Positions 12,716 to 23,017 of a stretch of 64,000 nucleotides of DNA are shown here, one piece after another. Under the pieces are notes generated by a model that worked only from the letters and a program-made list of their open reading frames with translations, made no database searches and was not told the origin of the DNA. The first letter of the stretch is position 1; every line of letters begins with the position of its first letter. The DNA comes from Kitagawia praeruptora (lineage: Eukaryota > Streptophyta > Magnoliopsida > Apiales > Apiaceae): NCBI GenBank assembly GCA_037693485.1, contig CM075346.1, positions 55,733,001 to 55,797,000 of the forward strand, written 5' to 3'. The position numbers were made by a program, and so were the translations under genes.

Positions 12716-13444
12716 CTCGAGAGAATCAAGAAGAATAAAAATTTTGTAAAGTAAAACGGAGTTGTTTATGTTCTTGTGGTTCTTGTATATTCAGCAACCG
12801 AAAAAAATGAAACCAAGAACATGTATTTAAAGACTTAACACAAACGGTCACAAACTAATCCAACAAATTATCCAACGTTTGAATCCAATTCAACGTTCAA
12901 TTTGTTAGGTTTGTTTATAACGTTAATGTTAACGTTTGAATAAAGAAGAAAGAAAGATAGAACATGTAAGACCAGTTCTTCATAGATATATACGTATATA
13001 AAACACGTATAGAAGTTTTTAAAAGAAAATAAGAGTTTTAGATGAAAACAAACTCCTATAATTTAGGAAATCAAATTTGAATAAAAAGATATGTTTAAAT
13101 CAAGGTCAAATATATATAATATTCGAATTCCTTATTGAAACAATCCTTACAACTATTTAGAAGTCAATCCCTATAAAATCTCCATGATTTCCGCACTTCT
13201 GAAAATTCTGGCATGCTGTTTGTGATCTGTCTCTGCGCAAATGGCTTGCCAAACTGTCACTGTATTCCAACTTTGACTTGTTGTTTGTGACAAACTGATT
13301 AGACAATCAGTAAGCTAATATAAAACCAAGTTAGTGCATACAGAAATATCACAAGATTTTATATCTAAATACAAGCCTTTTGGCTTGCTGTTTGTCATGC
13401 CTTTTGGCTTGCTGTTTGTCATCATCAAAATCATAGGAGTATCA
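12163..13444 (-). repeat. 5' LTR of the copia element (1282 bp)
   Basis: Complete LTR with plus-strand boundaries TGCACACC and GAGTATCA (TG...CA). It matches 6498-7667 over almost its whole length. It includes an alternating TA run that the partner LTR lacks, plus several single-base differences, so the two LTRs have diverged slightly since insertion. Confidence 0.9.
12679..12712. repeat. (AT)n microsatellite in the copia 5' LTR
   Basis: An uninterrupted AT dinucleotide run of about 34 bp. The corresponding place in the partner LTR (near 6907-6912) has only a few units, so the run expanded after insertion. Confidence 0.95.
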
Positions 13445-14378
13445 CTAAGCATTTGTTAAATATTTTGGGATCGTTAGCATTTTTCTTTTGAAACATGTTA
13501 ATTTCATTTAATTTAGGAAGTTTAGTTAAATATCTGGATTAAAATGAAGAGCAATTAGCCAAAAAAATCAACTAACTTTACATTTTTTTGCCATTTAACC
13601 AATCAACTATTTTTTTCACAAAGAACCCCAACAAACTTTGCTAAATTGCAAAAATTTGTCCTAAATTTAACCATGGTTAATTATTATTATCTAATGCTTA
13701 ATTTTTTAATATAAAATTAATTTTTTTTTTACATACTTGCAAACTATTTTGGTGTATAGTCAAACAATTAATTTCATTATAAAATTTCTATTTGCCTTTT
13801 TTTCACCAAAATTGATTATATTTGTTTTTTTCTCCTAAAATTGATCAACGCAATGAATCAGGACAAATTTCATCTTATATTAGTTATTAACAATATTATA
13901 ATAAAATCATGAAATTCCACGCAACTATTAATTTTAAAAAAATTACGAGACAAACTTAGCAAAAGTCATGCATGCCTTTGTCCTTTATGTGATTTTTGTC
14001 CATATTACATACCTATTTTTCAAATTTATTGAATTCAAAAAATAATTTTAATTATGATAAATCAGATCACTCTTTTTTTTTTCCATAAAAATAGGGAAGG
14101 GTACAAATACTTAAAATATAAATTTTAAAAATATGAAAATACATAAATTAACTAACAATGCAATTGAAAGATTTGTAATTAAAATTATTATTAATATATT
14201 TTATTTTAATCTAGTTTAATATTTCATAATTATAAATATATTTTGATTTATCAAAAAATGATAATAAACTACAATGAAATAATAATTTGAATGAATTTTT
14301 TGATTAATAATTTATTGCTTATTTAATAAAGATGTGGTTGAACAATAGTTATTAATACACATCAACAATGATTAACTA
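13445..14378. other. AT-rich spacer without gene
   Basis: Between the copia element and the first CACTA lies very AT-rich sequence with homopolymer runs. I find no coding frame, LTR terminus or clear inverted repeat. It starts with CTAAG, the copia target duplication, and ends with CTA, the CACTA target duplication. Confidence 0.7.
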
Positions 14379-14842
14379 CACTACTACAAAACTGAACTTA
14401 GGATATACCACTTAGATAGCGTTTTTCCAGAAGCGCTATCGAAGTGCATTACTTCAATAGTGTTTTTTAGAAAAGCATAATGTAAGTTAATAAATAAAAA
14501 ATCAAAAAATCAAAAATATATACTACGATAGCGGTTAAGTAAAAAACGCTATTGTAGCTTACATTTCAATACCGTTTTTCAGACACGCTCTCTAAGTTAC
14601 CGTATTTTAAGAAATATATATTTATTTTTTATTCATAATTTTAACACTAAAACACGAAAAAAAATCATTCGCGTCAATAATTTTAGGTCATAACCTCCTC
14701 TTCCTGCCTCAGCCGCTCACGTCGCCGCTCACCCTCGCCACTCTCAACACCCTCTCGCCGCTAATACAACCTCTGTTATGAACCTCGATCTGTTCTGTAC
14801 CTCTGTTCGATTTGGGATTAAAGATTAATTTGACTGAGGTTT

Positions 14843-15010
14843 CATCTCTTAACTCTCTCTCTCTCTCTCTGCTGTGACACACTTCTCTCTCTCTCTCGCT
14901 GCTCTCTCACTCTCGCTGCTGTGACCTCTCTCTCTCCCGCCGCTCTGACCCCTCTCTTCCTCCTTGACCCCTCTCTTCCTCCTTGACCCCTCTCTCCCTC
15001 CCTCTAATTT
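14843..15010 (+). repeat. CT-rich low-complexity tract in CACTA-1
   Basis: Runs of CTCTCT broken by GCTGTGAC and repeats of GACCCCTCTCTTCCTCCTT. It lies just before the first captured exon. Such tracts are common in plant 5' UTRs and core promoters, so it may derive from the leader of the captured API5-like gene. Confidence 0.75.
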
Positions 15011-15119
15011 CACAACCCATCTCTGATTTGATCAAATTCCTAATTAGAAACTATAGAATTAGAAACTACCATTTAGTTTTCAATCTCCAAAGGTTGATTC
15101 ACTCTCTCTCTCCCCCCAG

Positions 15120-15224
15120 TACGGCATCGACATCGAGAAGCTCTACCAGTACGGCGAACGCCTCAACAAAGCCACCGATAAGTCTCAGGTCACTTATTAT
15201 CTCTGCGAAGACGAGGAGCTCGGG
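15120..15224 (+). pseudogene. captured API5-like gene fragment
   Basis: The frame beginning at 15120 reads IEKLYQYGERLNKATDKSQ, which resembles the first exon of plant apoptosis inhibitor 5 (API5) proteins, a helical-repeat nuclear protein. After four unrelated residues it continues LCEDEELG, which I recognise as a segment lying roughly fifty residues further on in API5 (usually DLCEDEELGVRVQAI). The fragment therefore appears to join two parts of the gene with the stretch between them deleted. No start codon precedes it, and the frame soon leaves the homology. It is a transposon-carried fragment, not a gene. The identification rests on remembered motifs and could be tested by one protein search. 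Confidence 0.6.
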
Positions 15225-15969
15225 GTTTGTACCTCCACACTTGTTTTGGTATATCTGTACTTTTATGTTATGTGTGTGTGTTTGTTTATATATGTTCGTG
15301 TTTGTGATTTATGATTTAGATCTAGTGTTATGTTTATAATCGTCCTTGTTTTAAAATAATTGAGTTTTGTTTGTGTATGTGTGTGTTCATGTTTGTGATT
15401 TATACTTATATTGTTCTACTATTATGTTTTTAACTGTCTTATACTTTTAGTACTTCCTTGTTTGAATATAATTGAGTATTCTGTGTGTGTGTTTCATGTA
15501 TTAATTGTTCTAGTATTATGTTTTTAGTTGTGTTAATAATTTAATTAGTTCCTTGGTTGAGAATTTTTAAGTGTGCGTGTGTGTTAGATTGTAGAGCTAT
15601 TAACAACTTTGTGTTTGGATTCATCGAGTCTATTTTCAGACCTTCAGCTCTATCAGGATACAATGTCATATCTGAAACTCCACCCTGGATGAAGGTAGTC
15701 AATAAACTATTCTCTTAATATATTTCCTTAGCTGGTGTGTGTTTCAGCATAGAAAAGGACTTGTAAGTACCTAATGTAGTTACTTATTTTGACTTGTAAG
15801 TTCTATAAGCTGAAACATACATTTGGTTTCTAACCTTTGGTTGTGTTTTTACAGTTGCAAATTGGGTTGAGACACTTCTCATCTTCAGGTTGAAAATTTT
15901 CGTTCAAATTTAAAATGCTTTCTGAATGCTGACGAGAGAAGACGTCCACACGATACTAGCTCACGAACC

Positions 15970-16041
15970 GTGGCGATGCGCTACTTAAAGGCTAAGAAGG
16001 GTTTCTTTTTTGATCTCTTGGTCATCCTGCCTATTCCTCAG
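15970..16041 (+). pseudogene. captured fragment resembling a cyclic nucleotide-gated channel exon
   Basis: A short frame reads RYLKAKKGFFFDLLVILPIPQ (as RYLK...GFFFDLL...LPIPQ) and stops at a consensus-like GT donor (CAG then GTTCG). Plant CNGC ion channels have a similar string in transmembrane segment S2-S3, usually RYL..YF.IDLLAVLPLPQ, and an exon boundary just after PQ. Only about 24 codons are present. The match is short, so another membrane protein is possible. Confidence 0.45.
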
Positions 16042-17936
16042 GTTCGATCTTGTTTATTTATTCATTTAATTAATTATATTTCTTGGTAATTAAGTTTTTT
16101 TTTTAATTTCTAGGTGCTTTATGTCAATAAATAGCTCTGAATTCCTAAGTTATTGGCCGTATATAAATGTGCTGAAAATGTGATTGTCACTGTTTTGTAC
16201 AGAAGCAAAACGGTTGAAGAGGATGAAAAATGCATGCATGTCATGACTAGTTAGCATGGAGAGTAGTACATGACCTTTCCTAGAACTTCTTCCTGCTGTG
16301 CGAACATGTGATGCCGATTGTTTTTGTTCATTTTCTTCCTGGGTTAAGTTAGGATTTAATAAATAAATTTGTTTATGTACGTAGAGGTTTGTGAACTCCA
16401 TTGATATTAACAGAAGTAACTTATCTTTTTTTTTTTTGCCTTAAAATTTGTAAAAATGCCATCGCATCCGATTTAAGAGAGTTGTGCTTGGTTCCTAATT
16501 TGACTACCTGGCTTCGATTTGAACATTTGAACATGAACATGTGCGATGCTTTAAATCAAAATATAATCCTAAATACAACATTTAGGATTAATACAACATT
16601 TTATTATCCTAAATTTCTGATGCCCCTTTATCGAACCACAGGTTGTCTTGTGGATAGTGATCCCAGCTTTACTAAAGAAGGGTTCGACGACAGAAGTAAT
16701 GACAATATTTTTAGTAATGTTTCTGTTGCAGTACTTACCAAAGATAATGGTAAACACCTCAAATTCAGAAAGCTTACGAAAAAATAGTGAAACTTCTTCT
16801 CGCAATGCCTTTCTCGGAGCCAGGTAATGGACATGGTAGTTGGTACCAATCTCAACTTCACCCCATCTGTATACGTACCTTATGCCTATTTAACTACCGA
16901 CTGTGTGCATGTCTGTGCGTGAGTATGCTGAGATGTTGCCTCTCTGCTGTCAGTGTTCCCCTATACTTGTGTTAAATAACCAATTTTACATTCTATTGTT
17001 AACTTCTTATATAAACGATAGTGATATTAGTGATGGTAATGCATGCATGTTCAAGTTTTCGATGTGGGACTAGCCATTATCTAATATTTAGTGTTTGTTC
17101 TAATGGTTTGTTTGAGATGCTTTCATATAGTTGTCAGCTGTTACTCTTATCGATGTGCTGCTGATATGTTAGAACTGTGTCTGTGTCAGTTATGTTAAAG
17201 AGGTCTGTTGTTTTAATAAACTTTTTTACAATCACTTCAGGGAAAGCTAAGCGTATTTTGTTTTAATAGACATTTGTTTGAATGGTTGCTCTTTACGATT
17301 TGTCTTCTATTTTGGTTTTCTAGAATAATCATTGCATCTGTTATGTATTTTGTGATTAGTGTTTTATAGTTAAGTTTAAATGTTTAAAGGATTTAATTGG
17401 GTTGATTTCATTTTTTTGTCCAGATGGAATGGGTTCTGTAGAGTGGAGACCTGTAAAGAGTAATGCTTATTATAAGAAAGATCATTTCTCATTTCTCTCG
17501 CTTCTACAACTCCCCTTCAGCAATCAATCAGGTTAAGGTTTGTTCCCTCAATTCATTCTTCATTCTTTATGGATTGCAGATCTTCAGTTTAATTGAATTC
17601 GATTCATACAACTAGTTTAATTGGATTTGTCCATCTTACGACTTGCTGTTTCGCCTAGTAATTTTATTCCGATTCTTGTTTAGTTTAACTATATATATTT
17701 TTGTAATTATCTACCTGGGGATGAATTCATCATCAAACTCATTTCGATATGTTTTTAACAACATACTTGTCCTATTATTTACCTTTCTAGTTTTTAGCAA
17801 CTATTTTACGTCACATGTGGATTTTGTTCAGATGCTGATAAATTGAAGTCTATTAATTTTATTTTCTGTTCTATATGGGTTTATGGTAGTAAATTTATCA
17901 TGTGCTGCTTGTTACATGATACTTTTTTCATGTCAA

Positions 17937-18175
17937 GGTTATTTGACAAGGCAAACCAAATGGACCTATTCTTTAGAGCCATGGCTGAGGAGTCTTCACC
18001 TTGTCAGGAAGACATTGTAAGGTGTCCTTTTCTGCGGAACATCAATGAGCCTACCAATTTCTCCTTTTCCTCGTCCATGGCCTTCCCACTGCCTTTAAGT
18101 CATAGTTCTTGCTTTAAAGCATCTTTTGCGTTTAACTCTTTACCTAATCATGCTTCTGTTTCTTCATATATCTAG
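17937..18175 (+). pseudogene. exon-like open stretch in CACTA-1, unrecognised
   Basis: The frame around the ATG at 17960 reads MDLFFRAMAEESS, then DIVRCPFLRNINEPTNFSFSSS and a Ser/Phe/Pro-rich tail ending at a TAG near 18175. Codon usage and composition look like a real exon rather than intergenic DNA, and it lies in the same orientation as the recognised captured exons. I cannot name the parent protein. Open frames of similar quality at 15640-15693 and 17413-17532 may be further exons. Confidence 0.35.
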
Positions 18176-18976
18176 TATGCAATGCAATCACAAAAGGAAA
18201 ATATCTTTGATCTATAAATACTACTGTAAAGCTAATTCTCGGCCCAAGTTGGGTATGTAGTCATTTGAATCTTATCTTTAATTACAAAGTCAGCTTAATT
18301 GTTTGAATTCAGATTGGTATGCCTCAAAGAATACTATTTCACTAGAATAGTGCCTTGACAAATTTTTCATGATAACTTAGTGTGCGACAAAAGTACCTTA
18401 TTGTGTTATCATTCTATCTTACCAGGCAGGGGAATTAAAGGCCCTATATTTGAGGATGGTCCCAATTTTGATATAGCTAGGTCCCGATGATTACCATGTT
18501 TGGCTAATTATACACATCTACATCTCTGAATCTTTTAGTTTGAGATATAGCATGTTTTGACCTCATATTCAGGGAGAGGAGCATCATATAAAAGCTTAGC
18601 CTGTAGAGAAGAAGCAGAGGAAGTAATCAGTCCAAATAGTAATCTTAACATAAAATTTAATAAATCTAATAAAAAAAAACTATTAAAAAAAACTATTTTG
18701 ACGTGCCTAACATGTTCTTTAAAAAAAAAACTATTAAATCTAATAAAGGTATAGATACTTCTTTATAGGACTTGTTGCAATTTATCTGTTTACCTTATAT
18801 TAAATGATCATAGATACATGGCAGGCTTTGGTAAATGTTGGCGTTGATCTCGCAAAACTAGTCAGCATTGACACGTCATATTTATCTTGAATTTGTGATA
18901 TCAAAGACACATAATATTTTACTAAATACATTTGACATGCTGGTACTTACATATTCGTATCTGCCTTAATTTGTAG

Positions 18977-19237
18977 GTGCATGATTTGTTGAAATTATAC
19001 AGTGAACTCGAAGTTCCTCGAGAGCGTTTGCTGTTTAAAATTCCTTCAACTTGGAGAGTGAGTATATGAGAAGTATGAAGTCCTAATATTTTCTTTGAAA
19101 ACAAAGTATATACATGAAAGTAGATTTTTTTTCTAATATCTTCCGCATTTTCTGACTTACCTTGTGCTCAGGGGAATTGAAGAATCAAGATTGTTAGAAT
19201 CTTAGGGTGTACGAACACACATGACATTTGCTTAAAG
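18977..19237 (+). pseudogene. captured transaldolase exons
   Basis: Two adjacent exon pieces match the class of plant transaldolase that reads DLLKLYSE.EVP.ERLLFKIPSTW (pentose phosphate pathway, usually plastid). Piece one, 18977-19057, follows an acceptor TTTGTAG and ends before GTGAGT. Piece two, 19172-19237, follows CTCAG, reads GIEESRLLES, then a TAG stop where the family has Glu, then GVRTHMTF, and ends before GTA. There is one extra G at the second acceptor and a shift at its end. The intron between them is about 115 bp. The lysine Schiff-base residue of the family falls in or near the FKIPSTW block, but the rest of the barrel is absent, so no enzyme can be made. Confidence 0.8.
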
Positions 19238-19795
19238 GTAAAAATCCTGATTCCCGGCCAACTTCTTCTAACTGATTTATTTTAAGCTGTCCATATCTAG
19301 GTTACTTAAAAGTCTGAGATATTTGCAATTTATGTCAGTTACCATTAATACCATACATGTAGCTACTGAAGTTTGGTACGAGCCAAGTTATGCAATATTT
19401 TTAAATTATGCATTCCTATTTATTTAGCGTTAGAAACTATAGTGGGACTTGAAAATAAACAAATAGAATACATATAGATTGGTGTACGTGAGGTTGATGG
19501 TACTTTGCTCTGTAAAATTTAAGGCATTAGGAGGTTATATGTTGGTTTTGAGTAGTGCATGATTTTTCTTTTGCGGATATCTCCTCTACCAGGAAATAAC
19601 ATAGGAAGCCTGTGAATTTGTGGTACCAGTTTTTTAAATTTAGTAGAAGTATAACATTTTAGTTCTTGGCAATCTTAACATCAATAATATACTTTCGGTA
19701 TCTTACTGTGATGAGTTTGTACCAGTTTAATGAAATGATGATTTGCCATGGTCTCTCTGCTGACAATTAATTTATTTTGGGTACTATCTTCTCAG

Positions 19796-19893
19796 GTTCC
19801 ATTACCTGCCTGAAGTCGACCAAGAAAAACGTAGCTGTCGTAGACGTCTGGTCGGCCATAATGAGCGTCGAAGGAAGCCACAAGTGCATCCAA
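19796..19893 (+). pseudogene. captured SBP-box transcription factor exon
   Basis: Directly after an acceptor (TTCTCAG) the frame reads FHYLPEVDQEKRSCRRRL, then VGHNERRRKPQ. This is the C-terminal half of the SBP DNA-binding domain (SQUAMOSA promoter-binding-like factors), including the cysteine and histidine of the second zinc site and the basic nuclear localisation stretch. Plant SBP genes carry an intron at exactly this place, between SR and FH, so the start of the exon is the native splice junction. The first half of the domain is not present upstream. The frame runs on into non-homologous DNA. Confidence 0.85.
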
Positions 19894-20647
19894 TTTTCTT
19901 ATCTTTTTAGTTTCATCCCTCCATTGTTTACTAGATTTTTTTTATATTACATTGTTTACTAGAATTTATATCTTATATTTATTCCTTGTTATTGTGAGAT
20001 ATTGATTTTATGAAACTTGTTGATTTTCGTGTTTTATTTCGGTTAAAGTAATTCGACTTCTTAGTACAACTTTTGTTGGTATGTTGTGATTGGTGTTGGC
20101 ATGTATATTTCTATTTGCATTGTGCATTTTATTTTTCTATATTTTTTGTTTTAAAAATTATGATTATTACAGGGGAAGAAACTAAAAAAAACTGATATAT
20201 GCTTGCATAGCGTTTCTAGAAGTGCTATCTAGACAAGAACATGCGTTTAGGAAACACTTACTTAGATAGCGCTTCTGAAAATGCTATCAAAGACCTGCAC
20301 TTACAGAATGGCAAAAAAAACGCTATATAAGTCACTCTCACTTCAATAGCGGCTACTTAGAAAGCGTTTAAAAACGCTATGTAAGAGCTAAAAAAAACGC
20401 TATCTAAGTGCAAATCTGTAGTAGTGCTATATAGTTAATTTATTTTCACAGTTTAATAAAATTTGTTGGGTTTTATGAAAAAAATAAATTCATTGGTTAA
20501 ATTGCAAAAAAATAGAAAGTTGGTTGAGTTTTTTGGCTAATAACTCAAAAATGAAATGTATTATCGCTCCCTTTTATGCTGGGATATAAAAGCTTCTATT
20601 TGATGGGATGGTTCATTTAATTAAGGAATTGAATAGCATGCAGAGGC

Positions 20648-20888
20648 CAACAACATGTTGGTGCAGTGGGTTGAACCCTTGTCTCCTTTGTAGGAGGTCA
20701 AGGGTTCGACCCCTGGGTGTGTGTGAGTTTAGATTGTATTAGTTTCCTTTCTTTGTATTTGTATTTGTATTTGGCCGGGGATCCTTCGGAAACAGCCTCC
20801 CTATTGTATAGGGGCATGGTCTGCGTACATTTACCCTCCTCAGACACCACTTTGAGTGGTATTATAACTGAGTAAGCTAAGTTTTTTT
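20648..20888 (+). mobile_element. tRNA-derived SINE
   Basis: A 241-bp unit flanked by perfect 16-bp duplications AATAGCATGCAGAGGC (20632-20647 and 20889-20904). The 5' part has RNA polymerase III promoter boxes: a box A-like GGTGCAGTGGG near 20660 and box B GGTTCGACCCC at 20702. The body carries the GGGGATCCTTCGGAAACAGCC and GTACATTTACCCTCCTCAGAC blocks seen in plant Au-like SINEs, and the 3' end is a short T run. It lies 255 bp upstream of the EXO70 start codon, in the same direction. It should be read as a retroposon, not a tRNA gene. Confidence 0.88.
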
Positions 20889-20904
20889 AATAGCATGCAG
20901 AGGC

Positions 20905-21142
20905 GGCAAGCAAAAGGGAACACGAGAACCGGGCCGTGGCTTAATCAACGCCTGTAATTTATCTAGCCGTAAACAAACAAAAAATACATGCACACTACTT
21001 ATACCATGACAGCCACAGGAAAAAAGAAACAAACACCATCCATATCAACCTCACAATCAACATTACATCCTTTTGTCTCCTCTCGTCATCACGATTCGAT
21101 TCTTCTGATCCTTTCTTTTGTCACCTGGTAATTTTAAACGAA
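20905..21142 (+). promoter_or_regulatory. upstream region of the EXO70 gene
   Basis: This 238-bp stretch separates the SINE duplication from the EXO70 start codon. It is richer in C and A than its surroundings and holds a CT-rich segment (about 21068-21125) typical of plant leaders. I see no strong TATA box, only TTATAC near 20998. The promoter could extend left across the SINE into the spacer 20430-20631. Confidence 0.4.
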
Positions 21143-23017
21143 ATGGAGAAGAACAGGGCTTTAAAATTTGGTAGTTTTACCCGCATTAATGGTTACAAAA
21201 AAAATGATTTTGCCCTCAGCCCCAGAACTCCTTCCCCTAAGACCACTGCTTCTCAAGAAGATGAAACCCCCTCAGAATCACATTATAATGATCATCACGA
21301 TAATACTGAGCTTTTTCGTAGCAATGTCAATCAACTTTCTTTGGAAAATGATGAGTTTATCGATGCTCTCTCCAATTCTTCTCCTCAGCCGGATGTCCCC
21401 GACTCCGTTGAGGCATTATCCAAACTTCTGGAATCTCGAATTTCTATGTATACCACTTCTGGTCATAAATTTGGATTGACCACAACTCAAGAAGAAGAAG
21501 AAGCCTTCATAGCGGCAGTGAAGCAGATTTACAAATTAACCAATGCATTCACTGAATTCTCCTCCAATGACATTGCCCCATCCCTGAATCGGACAAGCTC
21601 GGTTTTACAGCGAATGATGATGTTCATCGAAGATGCATTCTGGCATGTACTAGAAGATTCGAGAAAGGAATGCTGCTTAATTTCAAAATCGGAGGATGAT
21701 CATATTGAGAAATGCCAGATGGAGAAGCTAAATATGTTGGCTAACACCATGATTTGTTCAGGCTATGAAACAGAATGTCAGCAGGTTTACACCATCCAAA
21801 GGCGAAGCGTTTACAAAGATGAGTTACAAAAACTTGGATTTGAGAAATTCAACATTGAGCACATGCAGAAGATGAATTGGGACTCATTGGAAGGTGAAAT
21901 CGCATGTTGGACAACTGTCGTCAAGTACTGCTCCACCGACCTCTTACCAAGAGAACGCAAGCTCGTTGATTCTATCTTCTCAGACTATCCATCTATCAGT
22001 CAGAACCTTTTCACCACCCTTGCAAGGACTGTCTTGATACAGCTCCTTGATTTTGCTGAGGCTGTAGCTATCACCAAAAGCTCTACCGATAAGCTTTTTA
22101 AATTTCTCGACATGTACGAAACTCTCCGTGATCTTGTTCCCGCCGTTAGTGGCGAACCAGAACATGAATCGGAGAACGAGCTCAAGTCTGAAATTGAGAA
22201 TGCCAGAGATAGGATCAGCCACGCCGCCGTCAACAGCTTCACTGATCTCGAGAACTCCATCAGGAACGACGTTGCAAGAACTCCAGTCCCAGGTGGTGCA
22301 GTGCACCCCCTGACACGTTATGTAATGAACTATTTAAAATATGCATGCGAATACAATGATGCTCTCAAACAGATATTCCAAAAGCACACAAAATCCGATA
22401 GCAGTGATGAATCATCAGCAAATATCTCGCCGTTTTCTCAAAGGCTGGTGCAAGTCATGGATCTATTGGACGCAAACCTGGAGGCAAAATCAAAGCTCTA
22501 CAAAGACCTTTCCCTGTGTTACATATTTCTAATGAACAACGGGAGATACATATTGCAGAAAGCAAAGGGGACGGCAGAGATCCACGAAGTGATGGGGGAC
22601 ACTTGGTGCAGAAAAAGATCAACAGTGGTTAGACATTATCACAAGAGTTATCAGAGAGATACTTGGGGTAGGCTATTGCAGTGCATAAATCTTGAGGGAC
22701 TGCAACATGGGAATGGCAAGGTTTCAAAGACAATTCTAAAAGAAAAGTTTAAGAATTTCAATAACATGTTTGATGAGATACATAAGACACAGAGTTCGTG
22801 GATCGTGAGCGACGAGCAGCTTCTATCGGAGCTGAGGGCTTCTATATCAGCAGTAGTAACTCCAGCATACCGATCATTTCTGGGACGGTATAGGCATGTA
22901 TTGGATGGCTCAAGATCACACGTAGAAAGGTATATAAAGTATCAACCAGAAGATATTGAGACATTGATAGAGGAACTTTTTGAAGGTAATGCTATGTCCA
23001 TGGCCAGAAGGAGATAG
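21143..23017 (+). CDS. EXO70: EXO70-family exocyst subunit, closest to EXO70C type
   Basis: An uninterrupted 624-codon single-exon gene. EXO70 proteins bind phosphoinositides and help the exocyst complex tether secretory vesicles to the plasma membrane; plants have many paralogues, and most outside the EXO70A group lack introns, as here. The N-terminus (residues 1-60) is polar with Ser/Pro/Asp/Glu. A helical part with SLNRTSSVLQRMM near residue 150 and EDSR near 172 is typical of the family. The Exo70 C-terminal helical bundle fills about residues 230-615 and ends SFLGRYRH, YIKYQPEDIETLIEELFEG. The acidic N-terminus and the FGL...EEEAFIAAV segment recall the divergent EXO70C1/C2 group, which acts in pollen and root hairs, but subgroup assignment is inference. 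The ATG at 21143 is the first in frame. No frame damage is seen, so it is probably functional. Confidence 0.93.
   Translation: MEKNRALKFGSFTRINGYKKNDFALSPRTPSPKTTASQEDETPSESHYNDHHDNTELFRSNVNQLSLENDEFIDALSNSSPQPDVPDSVEALSKLLESRISMYTTSGHKFGLTTTQEEEEAFIAAVKQIYKLTNAFTEFSSNDIAPSLNRTSSVLQRMMMFIEDAFWHVLEDSRKECCLISKSEDDHIEKCQMEKLNMLANTMICSGYETECQQVYTIQRRSVYKDELQKLGFEKFNIEHMQKMNWDSLEGEIACWTTVVKYCSTDLLPRERKLVDSIFSDYPSISQNLFTTLARTVLIQLLDFAEAVAITKSSTDKLFKFLDMYETLRDLVPAVSGEPEHESENELKSEIENARDRISHAAVNSFTDLENSIRNDVARTPVPGGAVHPLTRYVMNYLKYACEYNDALKQIFQKHTKSDSSDESSANISPFSQRLVQVMDLLDANLEAKSKLYKDLSLCYIFLMNNGRYILQKAKGTAEIHEVMGDTWCRKRSTVVRHYHKSYQRDTWGRLLQCINLEGLQHGNGKVSKTILKEKFKNFNNMFDEIHKTQSSWIVSDEQLLSELRASISAVVTPAYRSFLGRYRHVLDGSRSHVERYIKYQPEDIETLIEELFEGNAMSMARRR

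Larger units (their letters stand above)
6498..13444 (-). mobile_element. Ty1/copia LTR retrotransposon lacking reverse transcriptase
   Basis: The element is on the minus strand. Its 5' LTR is 12163-13444, the primer-binding site follows, then gag, protease-integrase, a scrap of RNase H, a small extra ORF, a polypurine tract (7668-7681, reading AAAAAGGGGGAGAT on the minus strand) and the 3' LTR 6498-7667. Domain order protease-integrase-(RT)-RNase H identifies copia. The reverse transcriptase and most of RNase H are deleted, so it would depend on another element for mobility. The right flank CTAAG (13445-13449) is the expected target duplication; its partner is not adjacent to 6498, because the left LTR is cut there by the neighbouring gypsy LTR. 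Confidence 0.9.
14379..20426 (+). mobile_element. CACTA-1: non-autonomous CACTA transposon with captured exons
   Basis: The left terminus reads CACTACTACAAAACTG and the right terminus ends GTAGTAGTG, inverted relative to it. CTA occurs at 14376-14378 and 20427-20429 as the 3-bp target duplication typical of CACTA (En/Spm) elements. Subterminal regions hold many short direct and inverted copies of a motif around ATAGCG/CGCTAT (for example near 14417-14445, 14525-14560, 20205-20405), the kind of site CACTA transposase binds. No transposase domain is readable in any frame. The interior contains a pyrimidine-rich stretch and, all on the plus strand, exon-like pieces of several unrelated host genes separated by intron-like AT-rich DNA. 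Confidence 0.9.

Noticed and set aside
18977..19237. Functional transaldolase gene
   Set aside because: Only two short exons exist, with a stop and frame damage, inside CACTA-1.
20655..20720. tRNA-like gene with A and B boxes
   Set aside because: It is the head of a SINE with body, tail and 16-bp target duplications; there is no cloverleaf for a mature tRNA.
21980..22306. Minus-strand frame of 108 codons
   Set aside because: A shadow of the EXO70 coding sequence.
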